Notes: a model not told the origin generated them from the sequence alone. Shown: positions 1 to 9,153, numbered from the stretch's first letter. The stretch: DNA of 64,000 nt from Glaciecola punicea ACAM 611 (GCF_000252165.1 NZ_BAET01000012.1:55631-119630), one strand, 5' to 3'. Numbers and translations are program-made.

Positions 1-216
1 GGCTTTATCGCTTTGTAAACCAAGTTCATCTTGAACAGCAACTTGTTCTTGTGCATATATACCCATACGAGCGCCAAGTGCATACGACTCTTGGCCAACT
101 TCGGTGGTATAAGTTGTCAATGTATCATTGGCTTCTTGTTGTGCTGCATTGTCGTTGCTACATGCAGACAGCGCCAATGTAGTAGCGATTATTAGTGTAA
201 GTGGTGCCTTCTTCAT
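1..216 (-). CDS. fkpA: FKBP-type peptidyl-prolyl isomerase, lipoprotein N-terminus (partial)
   Basis: The first 72 codons of a minus-strand gene that runs off the left edge of the window. The product opens with a lipoprotein signal peptide (MKKAPLTLIIATTLALSAC) whose lipobox LSAC places the lipidated cysteine at residue 19. It then has an acidic, Gln-rich linker and the ESYALGARMG segment, typical of the N-terminal dimerisation domain of FkpA/Mip-type prolyl isomerases. These fold proteins in the periplasm; the catalytic FKBP domain would lie outside the window. The start is supported by an AGGAGA ribosome binding site (complement of 223-228). slyX lies nearby, as fkpA and slyX do in Escherichia coli. 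The family call is good, but the isomerase domain itself cannot be seen. Confidence 0.75.
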   Translation of the reverse strand, partial: MKKAPLTLIIATTLALSACSNDNAAQQEANDTLTTYTTEVGQESYALGARMGIYAQEQVAVQDELGLQSDKA

Positions 217-440
217 TAATTATCTCCTAACATATAAAAGGTATGCTTTATGGTGTTTTTATTTATTCATGGTTTATACTAAGCTATATGTTAATGTTCT
301 TCAAAGCAAAGTGAAACCCTTGTCAGTAAATAGACCGCATTTATTTTTGTTTTTATAGCACTCGCGCTACTTTTAGGCATCTGCACGATACCCGATACCC
401 GATACGACCCCTATAAGCCGTACGAATCTATCCTTAAGTA

Positions 441-679
441 GCGTACATGCGGCTGATATCGATTTTAAAAAGCAACTTGCGGTTGTTTCTGAGGTGAGTG
501 GGAAGGCAAAAGTGTATGACTTGCGTTCAAATACACAGTTAGATTTATAGCGTCATCAGAGCGTGGGACTCAATTTAGTCGCCAGCGTGAAGTTTTAAAA
601 AGACGGTGATTATGATGGTAGCACAACGGTATCAATAGCAAGCAACGGCAATTTTGAAAAATGGGCAGTTGATAACTAA
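441..679 (+). pseudogene. Decayed coding sequence, possibly WD40-like
   Basis: The 217-724 gap between fkpA and slyX has no intact gene. One plus-strand frame from about 441 to 679 still reads as protein (AADIDFKKQLAVVSEV, then GKAKVYDL, later HQSVGLNLVASVKF and DGDYDGS) but is broken by TAG at 548-550 and TAA at 596-598, with no frameshift between. The VYDL and DGDY patterns recall WD40 repeats, and the first stop sits where a tryptophan would fit (LDL-stop-RHQ). This is read as a gene remnant. The rest of the gap holds the fkpA promoter region and a short repeat of CCCGATA near 390-405. Confidence 0.35.
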
Positions 680-724
680 TCATAGGCGCCAAATTTATAC
701 ATAAGGGTATGAGGTAAACAAGCA

Positions 725-943
725 ATGACAAACAATTCAATGAAAGATGCATTAGAATCACTTGAGATTAAACTTGCATATCAAGAAGATACTATTGAAA
801 TGTTAAACCTAACGATTATTCAGCAGCAAGATAAAATCAACAAAATAGAAGAAGTCCTGCGTAAAATGGCGGATAAGATCAAGTCAATGCCTTCATCTGA
901 AGGGCACATCAATGAACAAGTAGAACTTCCCCCGCATTACTAA
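725..943 (+). CDS. slyX: SlyX family protein
   Basis: A 72-residue protein matching SlyX in length and pattern. A coiled coil covers roughly residues 8-50 (LESLEIKLAYQEDTIEMLN and following heptads), and it ends in the family's PPHY tail. The biochemical role of SlyX is not established; the name comes from its position next to slyD and fkpA in enterobacteria, matching the fkpA fragment upstream here. The preceding bases contain a weak GAGG-like ribosome site (711-714). Confidence 0.85.
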   Translation: MTNNSMKDALESLEIKLAYQEDTIEMLNLTIIQQQDKINKIEEVLRKMADKIKSMPSSEGHINEQVELPPHY

Positions 944-969
944 TATAGATGTTACTCTTTATGTGTAGG

Positions 970-1176
970 TTAATCAGGCTTGAAAACCCCAATAACGCCG
1001 CTGTTTGTTTTACTCGCTTTTGTGACTTCTTTAGTGGTTTGAGTTTCTTTGTAATCACAACTCACACACGCTAGCTTCTCAACATTGTTTTCAAAATATA
1101 ACATTAGTGTGTCAAGGCTCTTACAGCTTGGACACTTAGCTCCTGCGATAAAACGCTTTTTAGTCTTGTTTGTCAT
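970..1176 (-). CDS. yheV: YheV-type putative zinc-ribbon protein
   Basis: A 68-residue protein with two cysteine pairs, CPSC (residues 15-18) and CVSC (37-40), spaced as in a small zinc ribbon. A basic N-terminus (TNKTKKRFIAGAK) precedes them. It matches the YheV family, which lies near slyX, kefB and yheS in many gammaproteobacteria. Function is unknown; zinc binding is inferred from the cysteines. It is convergent with slyX (26-bp gap) and divergent from yheS. Confidence 0.8.
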   Translation of the reverse strand: MTNKTKKRFIAGAKCPSCKSLDTLMLYFENNVEKLACVSCDYKETQTTKEVTKASKTNSGVIGVFKPD

Positions 1177-1287
1177 TGGCTCTATATTAGTTAGGTAACG
1201 TGTTACTAGTATACCTACATACAGTAACTAATGATCAACATGCGAAATTTTGTTATTCTGCGCGCCACCTTTATTTAAGTCGATGCT

Positions 1288-3213
1288 ATGATTAAATTAC
1301 AAAAACTGGGTTTACAACGCGGTATCAAAACGCTCATAGAGTCCTCCGACTTGGAGATTTTTTCTGGCCAAAAAGTCGCTATTATTGGTCCAAACGGCTG
1401 CGGTAAGTCGAGTCTTTTTTCTTTATTGCTGAATCAAATTACGCCTGACGCGGGTGAGTATTCAGTCGCAAAACATTGGCATGTAGTGGCAATTGCACAA
1501 TACATTGATGACACGAGTCGCACCACACGTGACTATGTTATCGATGGCGATACGGCGCTTCGGGACATTGAGAAGCGTCTTGTGCTAGCTGAGTCGAATA
1601 ACGATGGTGAATTAATTGCGCAACTGCATGAAAAGTTGGAACATGCTGGCGTCTATGACGTCCAAGCTAGAGCGTCTACTATACTAGCTGGTTTAGGTTT
1701 TAGTGAGGCAGATTTGTCATTACAGGTTGCGAATTTTTCCGGCGGCTGGCAAATGCGTCTAAATTTAGCCCGGGCGCTACTGTGCCCCTCAGATTTGTTA
1801 TTGCTAGATGAGCCCACCAATCACCTTGATTTAGATGCGGTCATTTGGCTACAAGACTATTTGCAGCAGTACCCTGGTACCCTTTTGCTAATATCTCACG
1901 ATCAAGCTTTTATTGATTCTTGTGCGAACGTGATTGTCAGTTTTGAAGACAAACAGCTTGTTAGCTATACGGGTAATTACTCAAGCTACCAAAAACAGCG
2001 CGCCGAACGAATGGCGCTAGCGCAAAAGCAATATGAAAAGCAGCAGCAGAAAAAACAGCATTTAACGTCTTTTATCCTGCGTTTTAAGGCCAAAGCGAGT
2101 AAGGCTAAACAGGCACAAAGTCGTGTGAAACAGCTGGAAAAAATGGAGGCTTTATTGCCTATTCAGGCTGCAAATGAGTTTTCGTTTGCGTTTAGAGATC
2201 CTGATAAACTGCCTAATCCGCTGATTAATATGGAAGATATTCAGCTTGGATATGACACGACTACTATTTTATCTAACATTCACTTAAATTTAGTGCCTGG
2301 CAGCCGTATTGGCTTGCTGGGTCGAAATGGTGCAGGTAAATCGACCTTTATTAAGTTATTGGCCGATGAAATTACCCCTTTGCAAGGGCGTTATACTACA
2401 TCTGCTGGGCTTAAAATCGGTTACTTTGCGCAACATCAAGTGCAAGCATTAAATTTAGAAAACTCCGCTTTTGATCACCTACTTGCGCTTGACCGGCGCT
2501 TAACCGATCAGCAAATAAGAGATTATTTAGGCGGTTTTGGCTTTCATGGGGACGAGGCCTTAAAAAAGGTCGCGCCCATGTCGGGTGGCGAAAAAGCGCG
2601 TTTGGTATTGTCATTAATTGTGTATTCAAAACCGAATTTACTGCTGCTCGATGAGCCTACAAATCATCTTGACATGAACATGCGCGAAGCACTTGCTTAT
2701 GCGCTGCAGTCATTTGAAGGCGCGATGGTAATTGTGTCGCACGACCGTTATTTACTTGAAAGCGTGTGCGATGATTTTTATTTAGTCGACAGCGGCGAGA
2801 TCAGTGCTTTTTCAGGCGACTTAAGCGACTATCAAAAATGGTTGTTTGCGAATAAAACAGATAGAAAAACCATGGCGGTGACAGGTAAAAAAGATGAGAC
2901 GCCAAGTATCGATAAAAAAGTACTCAAGAGAATGGAAGCGTTGTTTCGCCAGTCGACCAAAGCGTTTCGTGAAGATATTGCCAAGTGTGAAAAGCACATT
3001 GCCAAGTATCAAAGTATTTTACAAGAAAGTGAAACTAAAATGACTGATCCAGCCTTATATGATGCTGATAATAAAGATTTATTAAATGCGATAATAGCCA
3101 AACAAGTTGACGCGAAAAATCAAATAGATGAATTAGAAATGCAGTGGCTAGACTCTCAAGAAGGGCTAGAGCAGGCTCAAGCTGAATTTGACCGTGACAA
3201 GGCCGCTAGTTAA
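1288..3213 (+). CDS. yheS: ABC-F family ATPase (YheS type)
   Basis: A 641-residue soluble protein with two ABC ATPase domains in tandem and no membrane segments, the ABC-F layout. Walker A motifs are GPNGCGKS (34-41) and GRNGAGKS (about 346-353). Signature motifs are SGGWQMRL (about 151) and SGGEKARL (about 432), each followed by LLLLDEPTNHLD. The charged segment between the domains (about 240-300) is the ABC-F linker. A C-terminal coiled coil (about 545-641) matches YheS/Uup. ABC-F proteins bind the ribosome and act on translation; this member's substrate state is not known. The stop overlaps the next start, and yheT and yheU follow as in E. coli, so the genes are probably one operon. Confidence 0.9.
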   Translation: MIKLQKLGLQRGIKTLIESSDLEIFSGQKVAIIGPNGCGKSSLFSLLLNQITPDAGEYSVAKHWHVVAIAQYIDDTSRTTRDYVIDGDTALRDIEKRLVLAESNNDGELIAQLHEKLEHAGVYDVQARASTILAGLGFSEADLSLQVANFSGGWQMRLNLARALLCPSDLLLLDEPTNHLDLDAVIWLQDYLQQYPGTLLLISHDQAFIDSCANVIVSFEDKQLVSYTGNYSSYQKQRAERMALAQKQYEKQQQKKQHLTSFILRFKAKASKAKQAQSRVKQLEKMEALLPIQAANEFSFAFRDPDKLPNPLINMEDIQLGYDTTTILSNIHLNLVPGSRIGLLGRNGAGKSTFIKLLADEITPLQGRYTTSAGLKIGYFAQHQVQALNLENSAFDHLLALDRRLTDQQIRDYLGGFGFHGDEALKKVAPMSGGEKARLVLSLIVYSKPNLLLLDEPTNHLDMNMREALAYALQSFEGAMVIVSHDRYLLESVCDDFYLVDSGEISAFSGDLSDYQKWLFANKTDRKTMAVTGKKDETPSIDKKVLKRMEALFRQSTKAFREDIAKCEKHIAKYQSILQESETKMTDPALYDADNKDLLNAIIAKQVDAKNQIDELEMQWLDSQEGLEQAQAEFDRDKAAS

Positions 3214-3779
3214 TGCGCGAAGCGTTAATTCCTAGACTGTCTAGCGACGAGTTTTTCGACTACTCGCTGCAGTTTTACTTTCCAGGTAGTAATCAAGAAA
3301 ATTTGATGTTGGTACAAGATAACGCTGATTTGAACGTAAATATTGTGCTGTTAATGATGTACCTACGCACTAAAAACGTGGGTTTGACAACTGACAATAT
3401 TTACGCAATAAACGATAATAATCAGATTCTGGACAGTCTAACCTCAAACATTCGCCAAAAAAGAAGGTCGCTTAAAGCTGATAATATTGCCCAGGGTTTG
3501 ACGGATTATAAGACCCTAGAATATAAGGATTTGCTAGCTCAGGAGCTTGCTCTTGAAAAAAAACAGCAAGCTTTAATGATTGATCTTGTAACGTTTTTTG
3601 TAAGCGAATCTCAATCATATGTCACTAGCGGATTCTATGATGATACTTTGTTAGCAGCCATGAAAAGCCTCGCTGGGGAAGATAAGCGCTCAATAATATG
3701 CGATATTGCAGATATATTAGAAGAACTTCTCAATGCGCAAAAAAAAGCTAGCCAGCACCTTCGTTGTAACCGCCAATGA
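3213..3779 (+). CDS. TIGR02444 family protein (uncharacterised)
   Basis: A 188-residue protein with no signal peptide or membrane span. The DFFDYSLQFYF-like start, the LDVN-like motif (ADLNVNIVLLMMYL) and the basic RRSLK segment match the TIGR02444/DUF2390 family, which often sits between yheS and yheT in marine gammaproteobacteria. Its function is unknown. Its start codon overlaps the yheS stop, and its end overlaps the yheT start by four bases, so translational coupling is likely. Two stretches of the coding sequence (3230-3244 and 3428-3442) resemble the dispersed 15-bp palindrome found elsewhere in the window. Confidence 0.75.
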   Translation: MREALIPRLSSDEFFDYSLQFYFPGSNQENLMLVQDNADLNVNIVLLMMYLRTKNVGLTTDNIYAINDNNQILDSLTSNIRQKRRSLKADNIAQGLTDYKTLEYKDLLAQELALEKKQQALMIDLVTFFVSESQSYVTSGFYDDTLLAAMKSLAGEDKRSIICDIADILEELLNAQKKASQHLRCNRQ

Positions 3780-4786
3780 TTGATTCAGTTAAGACGAAAT
3801 TTGGCCGTATTAGTGCGGCTAACTTTAAGCCTAAGCCATGGTTGCAAAACGCGCATGTGCAAACAGTACTGTCGAAAATGTTGGTTCGCTCACCGCAAAT
3901 TAACTATATTAATGAACGCATTCAAACGCCCGACAGTGATTTTATCGATTTAGCTTGGGCAATGCCGCACAAGTCAGTCAATGTGAGGGGTATAGCGATA
4001 CTTTTTCACGGCTTGGAAGGTTCAAGCCAATCGCATTACATCAAACATGTAATATTTGAATTGAACGCAATTGGACTGGGCTGCGTGGTAATGCATTTTC
4101 GGGGCTGCAGCGGCGAGCCTAATTTGATGCCTATAGCCTATCATTCTGGGGCAACTTTTGATGCGCAGTTTTTGGTGCCTATTATAAAAGCACGATACGC
4201 AGATAAACCGCTTTTTGCGGTCGGGTTTTCCTTAGGTGGTAATATGTTGATGAAACTTATGGCGCACCATGCCTATTTACCCATTAAAGCCAGTATTTGT
4301 GTATCGGCCCCGCTAAATTTGGCAGCCTCATCAGCAGCAATTCAAGTAGGCTTTTCTCGCGTGTATCAATGGCATTTGATGAAAAGCATGAAACGTAACC
4401 TTCTTACGAAAATGCAAACAGTCGATATGACGGCTAGCTTGAAGGTGTCATTGGCGGATATTGCTAAAATGACGACCTTTTTTGAATTTGACGAGCATAT
4501 AACTTCCGTGCTGCATGGTTTTCGTGACGCGAATGACTATTACGAAAAATGTAGTGCTTTACATGATCTGGTGCTTATTGATAAGCCAACCTTAATTCTT
4601 CATGCAAAAGATGACCCTTTTATGGATGACAGGGTTATACCAGGTCCGCCGTTAATTAATAAGCATGTAGCGTATGAACTGAGCGAGTTCGGCGGTCATG
4701 TGGGCTTTTTAGAAAGCTTAAGTGCAAGGAGCAAGCTTTGGCTACCGCAGCGCATTACCCATTTTTTGAGTGAGTTTTTATGTTAG
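3776..4786 (+). CDS. yheT: Alpha/beta-hydrolase, YheT family
   Basis: A 336-residue alpha/beta-hydrolase of the YheT/ABHD1-3 family. It has the [11 protein letters not shown] opening, the [15 protein letters not shown] oxyanion-loop region and the nucleophile elbow GFSLGG near residue 150. An Asp (DDPFM) and a His ([10 protein letters not shown]) close to the C-terminus complete a plausible catalytic triad. The substrate is unknown; relatives act on ester lipids. It overlaps both neighbours by a few bases and is cotranscribed with yheS and yheU by position. Confidence 0.88.
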   Translation: MIDSVKTKFGRISAANFKPKPWLQNAHVQTVLSKMLVRSPQINYINERIQTPDSDFIDLAWAMPHKSVNVRGIAILFHGLEGSSQSHYIKHVIFELNAIGLGCVVMHFRGCSGEPNLMPIAYHSGATFDAQFLVPIIKARYADKPLFAVGFSLGGNMLMKLMAHHAYLPIKASICVSAPLNLAASSAAIQVGFSRVYQWHLMKSMKRNLLTKMQTVDMTASLKVSLADIAKMTTFFEFDEHITSVLHGFRDANDYYEKCSALHDLVLIDKPTLILHAKDDPFMDDRVIPGPPLINKHVAYELSEFGGHVGFLESLSARSKLWLPQRITHFLSEFLC

Positions 4787-4986
4787 TCCCCCATCAAGAT
4801 TTAGATCCTGACACCCTAAGCAGTTTAATTGAAAGTATTGTATTACGCGATGGCACCGACTATGGCGAGGTAGAAATGTCCTTAGATGAAAAGGTTGCTA
4901 TGGTAAAACGCCAGCTAAATGACGGCGTCGCCGCCATTGAATATTCAGAGGAACATGAGTCGGTAAATATTATCGCGCTTGAATGA
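4780..4986 (+). CDS. yheU: YheU family protein
   Basis: A 68-residue acidic protein that is clearly YheU: it begins with [13 protein letters not shown], continues with [15 protein letters not shown] and ends with ESVNIIALE, all family landmarks. The function is not known. It overlaps the end of yheT by seven bases and ends the yheS-yheU operon. The region after its stop contains the palindromic repeat cluster at 5016-5104. Confidence 0.88.
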   Translation: MLVPHQDLDPDTLSSLIESIVLRDGTDYGEVEMSLDEKVAMVKRQLNDGVAAIEYSEEHESVNIIALE

Positions 4987-5015
4987 ACTTTTGAAGTGTT
5001 TGAAATAAAAATAAA

Positions 5016-5104
5016 GTTAACCTCTGGACTTTCCAGAATTAGGCCAGAGTTATCTTCTAGACAGTCTAGAGGTTAACTTCGTTTAGGTTTCAGACTGTCC
5101 AGGA
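5016..5104. repeat. Palindromic repeat cluster in the yheU/cysQ gap
   Basis: Three copies of the TCTRGACWGTCYAGA palindrome lie between two convergent genes: 5023-5037 (one mismatch), 5056-5070 (perfect) and 5089-5103 (three mismatches). The first two are enclosed by a further inverted repeat, GTTAACCTCT (5016-5025) against AGAGGTTAAC (5068-5077). Transcripts of either strand could therefore fold into a long hairpin. It may serve as a bidirectional terminator for yheU and cysQ, though there is no clear T-tract. Confidence 0.7.
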
Positions 5105-5173
5105 CATAAAGAACCTATGCAATTGCAAAGGCTTCAAAATTTTCGAGGCTCTTCAGCTAAGAACAAATTAAGT

Positions 5174-5995
5174 TTATCTATATTGAATTACGCTGTTCCA
5201 AGCGACTCTTTTGTCGCCCAAAACAACGAAGTCTGGATTAGTCACACTTTCTCGCTGATTGTAGGTGATAGGGTCAAAAGTGGCAGCCATGATAGCTCCC
5301 CCAGCTTCATTTATGATGCATTGCGAAGCACCTGTATCCCATTCGCCCGTTGCCCCCAAACGCAAAAATACATCAGCGGCGCCTTCAGCGATAAAGCAGG
5401 CTTTGAGTGAGCAACTGCCTGCAGGTAATGTTTGATATGAACGTTTATCGCTTAAGCGCTCAAAGATTTTTTCCCGTGACTGCCTTCGGCTAATAGCAAT
5501 CATTATTACGTCTTCACTTGGCACACTGAAGCGTCTAACGCTGATTGGCTTGGTTTCACGTGAGCAGCGCTTATATGCACCGCTCTCCTTACTTGCGAAA
5601 TACAGTGACTCTCCACATGGCCAATAAATCACTCCAATAACGGGCTGATGGTCTTCAATCAGCGCAATATTGATAGCAAAATCACCCGAACGTGCAATAA
5701 ATTCCTGCGTTCCATCAATAGGATCAATTAACCAATAGCGAGTCCAATTGGCTCTGTCTTTAAGCGCCGGAATAGGCGATTCTTCTGACATAATCGGAAT
5801 GTTTGGGGTGAGTCTTGCCAACATCTCCATGATGATTTCATTGGCGCAATAGTCAGCACTAGTAACGGGGCTTTCATCCTCCTTTTGATACTCCTGGAAA
5901 TCACCTTTATCGTATATGGCTAATACTTCAATACCCGCCTTAGTTGCCGCTTGTTTTGCTATTTCCAGTAAGTCGCTAAGAGACTGCGACATCAT
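5174..5995 (-). CDS. cysQ: 3'(2'),5'-bisphosphate nucleotidase CysQ
   Basis: About 273 residues of the inositol-monophosphatase/FBPase fold. The metal-binding motifs are present: SEES near residue 70, WLIDPIDGTQEF near 88-99, and a C-terminal GEWDTGASQCIINEAGG. CysQ removes the 3'-phosphate from PAP/PAPS, recycling the by-product of sulfate assimilation. The start is set at the first of two adjacent ATG codons overlapping the nudE stop (ATGATG); a longer reading begins at 6010. The overlap with nudE means the two are coupled, as in other gammaproteobacteria. Confidence 0.9.
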   Translation of the reverse strand: MMSQSLSDLLEIAKQAATKAGIEVLAIYDKGDFQEYQKEDESPVTSADYCANEIIMEMLARLTPNIPIMSEESPIPALKDRANWTRYWLIDPIDGTQEFIARSGDFAINIALIEDHQPVIGVIYWPCGESLYFASKESGAYKRCSRETKPISVRRFSVPSEDVIMIAISRRQSREKIFERLSDKRSYQTLPAGSCSLKACFIAEGAADVFLRLGATGEWDTGASQCIINEAGGAIMAATFDPITYNQRESVTNPDFVVLGDKRVAWNSVIQYR

Positions 5996-6555
5996 TGAGA
6001 CTTTCTCCAACGTTCCAACAAAAGCAGTGCAGCAACGCTTCTTGCCTCATTAAAATCTTCTTGGCCAAGTAATTCATCAATATTATCTAGCGACCATCTT
6101 ACCACTTGAAGAGGCTCAGGCTCATCACCCTCTAAGTGGGATTCAGTTAAATCTTGGGCTATTAGCACATTCATTTTTGCATCAAAAAATGTAGGTGCCA
6201 TGGAGAGATCTTTTAGCGGCAAAAATTGCTCAGCTTTAAACCCAACTTCTTCCTGCAGTTCTCTATTACCGGCTTGAATAGGAGTTTCTCCAGGATCTAT
6301 TAGGCCTTTAGGAAAGCCTAGCTGATATGAGTGAGTGCCTGCCGAATATTCCCTTATGAGTAGAATATGGTTGTCGTCAGTTAATGGGATTACCATCACT
6401 GCACCTCGGCCGCTGCCTGACATACGCTCAAACTCTCTGGTTGCCCCATTGCTGAAGGTTAAATCAACTCTCTCTACTTTAAAAAAACGGCTTTTGGCGA
6501 CCACCGCTCGCGCATTTATTTCGGGTAATTTATTTTCTTGGTTTGTTTTACTCAT
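5992..6555 (-). CDS. nudE: ADP compounds hydrolase NudE
   Basis: A 187-residue Nudix hydrolase. The Nudix box runs from about residue 84 to 106 (GLIDPGE, then RELQEEVGF) and fits GX5EX7REUXEEXGU completely. NudE hydrolyses ADP-ribose, NADH, Ap3A and similar ADP-linked compounds, and usually lies next to cysQ and yrfG, as here. Its stop codon overlaps the cysQ start. It is divergent from yrfG with a gap of about 60 bp that must carry both promoters. Confidence 0.9.
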   Translation of the reverse strand: MSKTNQENKLPEINARAVVAKSRFFKVERVDLTFSNGATREFERMSGSGRGAVMVIPLTDDNHILLIREYSAGTHSYQLGFPKGLIDPGETPIQAGNRELQEEVGFKAEQFLPLKDLSMAPTFFDAKMNVLIAQDLTESHLEGDEPEPLQVVRWSLDNIDELLGQEDFNEARSVAALLLLERWRKSQ

Positions 6556-6614
6556 TACGACTTCACAGGATATAATACAAAATTAATATATGACTTTAGC
6601 ATAAGGATAAACGC

Positions 6615-7298
6615 TTGGCACTCTTACCTTGGCATAAGATTGAAACTGTTTTATTGGACATGGATGGCACCCTCTTAGATTTGCACTTTGATAATCAATT
6701 TTGGCTGCATCACCTGCCTAAAAAGTATGCTGAAAAGACAGGAAGGTCACCGCAGTCATGTCACGAAGAACTTAAAGAAGCTTTTGCGCAAGTTCAAGGT
6801 AAATTGCAGTGGTACTGCTTGGATTATTGGGCCGATCGCTTGCAACTCGATATAATGGAAGCAAAATTAGAGCTTGCGCACCTCATTACTATCCGCAAGG
6901 ACAGTATCGCTTTTTTAGATGCTTTACGTGAAAGTAATCGCAGAGTTGTTTTAGTCACAAATGCTCACCCAGACAGCCTATCGTTAAAAGTTGAAAAGAC
7001 GCAGTTGAACGATCACATTGACATACTTATATCAACGCATCAGTTTGGCGTACCTAAGGAGTTTCAGCTTCTTTGGAAGAAGTTACATAACCATCTCAAG
7101 TTTGAGCCCCAAAGTACCCTGTTTGTTGACGATGGCGAGCGGATCCTCGATGCAGCTAAAGAGTTTGGTATTGCCTATACTTTAGGCATTACCAACCCAG
7201 ATAGCCAACTGCCAGATACGACAATAGCAAATCATCTGCATACCAATAATTATTACGATTTATTACAGTCTATTATAGATGAGCCGTATGTGGCTTAA
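6615..7298 (+). CDS. yrfG: GMP/IMP nucleotidase, HAD family (YrfG)
   Basis: A 227-residue HAD hydrolase. Motif I is DMDGT (15-19), motif II is the VTNAH segment, and motif III/IV is FVDDGERILDA near the C-terminus. E. coli YrfG dephosphorylates GMP and IMP. The start is TTG at 6615, preceded by an AAGGAT ribosome site at 6603-6608; no in-frame ATG lies early enough to keep motif I. The nudE-yrfG neighbourhood matches the enterobacterial one. Confidence 0.87.
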   Translation: MALLPWHKIETVLLDMDGTLLDLHFDNQFWLHHLPKKYAEKTGRSPQSCHEELKEAFAQVQGKLQWYCLDYWADRLQLDIMEAKLELAHLITIRKDSIAFLDALRESNRRVVLVTNAHPDSLSLKVEKTQLNDHIDILISTHQFGVPKEFQLLWKKLHNHLKFEPQSTLFVDDGERILDAAKEFGIAYTLGITNPDSQLPDTTIANHLHTNNYYDLLQSIIDEPYVA

Positions 7299-7342
7299 GC
7301 ATTACTAGGTGTATAGATACATCGTGGTTACTAAGGTTTAAA

Positions 7343-7891
7343 ATGACAAAAAACCGTTCGACTTCTTCTCTTATCGTTGCCGTTGCATCCGCAAACCCTG
7401 TGAAAATAAATGCCGCTAAAGAGGCCTTCTCACTGGTATTTAACAGGTCAGTGGAACTTATCACTATAGATGTCGATTCAGGTGTTTCCAATCAGCCTAT
7501 GAACTTTGAGGAAACGCATTTAGGTGCCAATAATCGTGTAGATAGAGCTATTGAGTCTCAGCAAGCAGACTATTACATCGCTTTTGAAGGCGGCGTTGAT
7601 GTATTCTCTGATGGCCCCAAAACATTCGCGGTAATTTGTATCTCAAACGGCAAAGATAGAGTGTTTGGACAGTCTGCAACCCTTCCTTTACCTATGCGTG
7701 TATATGAAAACCTGCAAAATGGAATTGAATTAGGGTGTGCAATGGACGAGCTTTTCAATACAGTGAATATCAAACAAAAGGGGGGCGCCATTGGCCAGCT
7801 AACAGACGGTTTAGAAACCAGAATGAGTATCTATAAATCGGCCACTATTCTTGCATTGAGCCGCTTTGTAAACGCTGATTTGTTTGAATGA
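7343..7891 (+). CDS. yjjX: Inosine/xanthosine triphosphatase (YjjX/DUF84 family)
   Basis: A 182-residue protein of the DUF84 NTPase family. It opens with VAVASANPVKINAAKEAF, the nucleotide-binding start of the family, and has VDSGVSNQPMNFEET and the glycine-rich EGGV motif. The family hydrolyses inosine and xanthosine triphosphates, keeping deaminated purines out of nucleic acids. It lies 45 bp after yrfG, probably in the same transcript, and converges on gspN with about 20 bp between, so there is little room for a terminator. Confidence 0.85.
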   Translation: MTKNRSTSSLIVAVASANPVKINAAKEAFSLVFNRSVELITIDVDSGVSNQPMNFEETHLGANNRVDRAIESQQADYYIAFEGGVDVFSDGPKTFAVICISNGKDRVFGQSATLPLPMRVYENLQNGIELGCAMDELFNTVNIKQKGGAIGQLTDGLETRMSIYKSATILALSRFVNADLFE

Positions 7892-7910
7892 GAGATATTT
7901 CTTTAAACAA

Positions 7911-8675
7911 TTATCGCGATTTTATATCTAACGCGTAACGGCCTTGACCCAGTGACTCTCCAAAAAAACTAGCGCCTTGCCTGATGTCGTTAGGAAAGTC
8001 AGATGGGATAGAGAACGTACCAACGGCAGCGTAATTGCCATTTTGGTCAAAACTGATTTTAGCATCTAATGCTAAGCCGTTTTCGGGAGAAACGTCAAGC
8101 ACGAAGGCGGGTGACTCACACGACAACAGTGCGTCAAAACTGCCTAAATCTAAAGGACTCCCTTCAATATTCACCCCAGCCTGTAACCAGCTTCCCTGTC
8201 CGTTTAGTTGCTGACAGCCTTCATTAAACTTAAAATTCGCAATATCTAGCCTGAATCTTCCTAAAGCCGTTACCGCTACAGGTAAATTTACCTGTGACAA
8301 TAAAAGCTTCGCGGGTGCAAATATTCTGGCACTACTAAGATTTACCTGTGCCGGATTTAAGATAGAGAGATTGATATTCCCATCTATATAGATTTGTTCG
8401 CTGTTTCTAATTGCACCGCCTCTTATATCAAGGCTTGCTTGTAACCATAGCAAGGCCAAGGGCGATAAGTCCCATTTGATATTAGTGACGCGCAGACCTT
8501 CATAAGACAAGCTTTGGGATGTTCCTGAAAAAAGCGTTCCCGCTACCCCTGTAAACCTAAGCTGATTCTGGGTACTTTCTTGCACGTAACTGGTGACATA
8601 ACGTGCGGGCATGTATACCAGTAATAGTATTAGGTAAGCAAGAAGTGCTAATATCATCCACTGCCAACGCTTCAC
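7911..8675 (-). CDS. gspN: Type II secretion system protein N
   Basis: A 254-residue protein with one N-terminal membrane anchor (about residues 6-23) and a beta-rich periplasmic domain, as in GspN. GspN is a non-core part of the type II secretion inner-membrane platform. It is the last gene of the gspC-N operon and starts two bases after the gspM stop. Weak sequence conservation is normal for this family, so the call leans on position plus topology. Confidence 0.82.
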   Translation of the reverse strand: MKRWQWMILALLAYLILLLVYMPARYVTSYVQESTQNQLRFTGVAGTLFSGTSQSLSYEGLRVTNIKWDLSPLALLWLQASLDIRGGAIRNSEQIYIDGNINLSILNPAQVNLSSARIFAPAKLLLSQVNLPVAVTALGRFRLDIANFKFNEGCQQLNGQGSWLQAGVNIEGSPLDLGSFDALLSCESPAFVLDVSPENGLALDAKISFDQNGNYAAVGTFSIPSDFPNDIRQGASFFGESLGQGRYALDIKSR

Positions 8676-8676
8676 T

Positions 8677-9153
8677 TTACGCTTTTCCTAACTGTAAACG
8701 TCTAACCTGAACAAAACCTTGCTCGTCGACCTCTGACACATCGGACTGAAGAATAACAACGCCTCGCTTTTCAAGTACGTCAAGCCATCGTAAAAAGTCA
8801 TTAAAGACGACTTGGTCTAAAGAAACAACTAACTCCTCCCCTTGGGGCTGCATTCGCGCCACAGGAATATTCGCACTTCGGGTAGTTTGATTTACCACTT
8901 GGGTTAAAGAACCGTCAAATAAGGTTTTATTCGATGACTGGCGTAAAACAATGGCGCGACCTGATTGTTCATTAACCCAAGTAAGCAGTTGCTTTTCGCT
9001 ATTTAATGCAAGGCGTTGAGTTTCCAATGCGCTGGTCATAGGAGACCAGATAGCAAAATAGAAAATGCCAATAACGGCCACCGCAGCCGCCACTATAACC
9101 AACTTCTGTTCACGCGCAGACATGCTAACAAACCACGCTTTCAGCTTATCCAT
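8677..9153 (-). CDS. gspM: Type II secretion system protein M
   Basis: A 158-residue bitopic membrane protein. A short cytoplasmic segment (KAWFVSMSAREQK, the GspM signature) leads into one membrane helix (about 19-37) and a periplasmic coiled-coil/ferredoxin-like domain. GspM pairs with GspL in the inner-membrane assembly platform. Its start overlaps the gspL stop. Confidence 0.87.
   Translation of the reverse strand: MDKLKAWFVSMSAREQKLVIVAAAVAVIGIFYFAIWSPMTSALETQRLALNSEKQLLTWVNEQSGRAIVLRQSSNKTLFDGSLTQVVNQTTRSANIPVARMQPQGEELVVSLDQVVFNDFLRWLDVLEKRGVVILQSDVSEVDEQGFVQVRRLQLGKA

Noticed and set aside
3230-3442. Two near matches to the palindrome (3230-3244, 3428-3442) in the TIGR02444 gene
   Set aside because: Both are in coding sequence that fits the family pattern, with two mismatches each. 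They may be chance, so they were not counted as copies.
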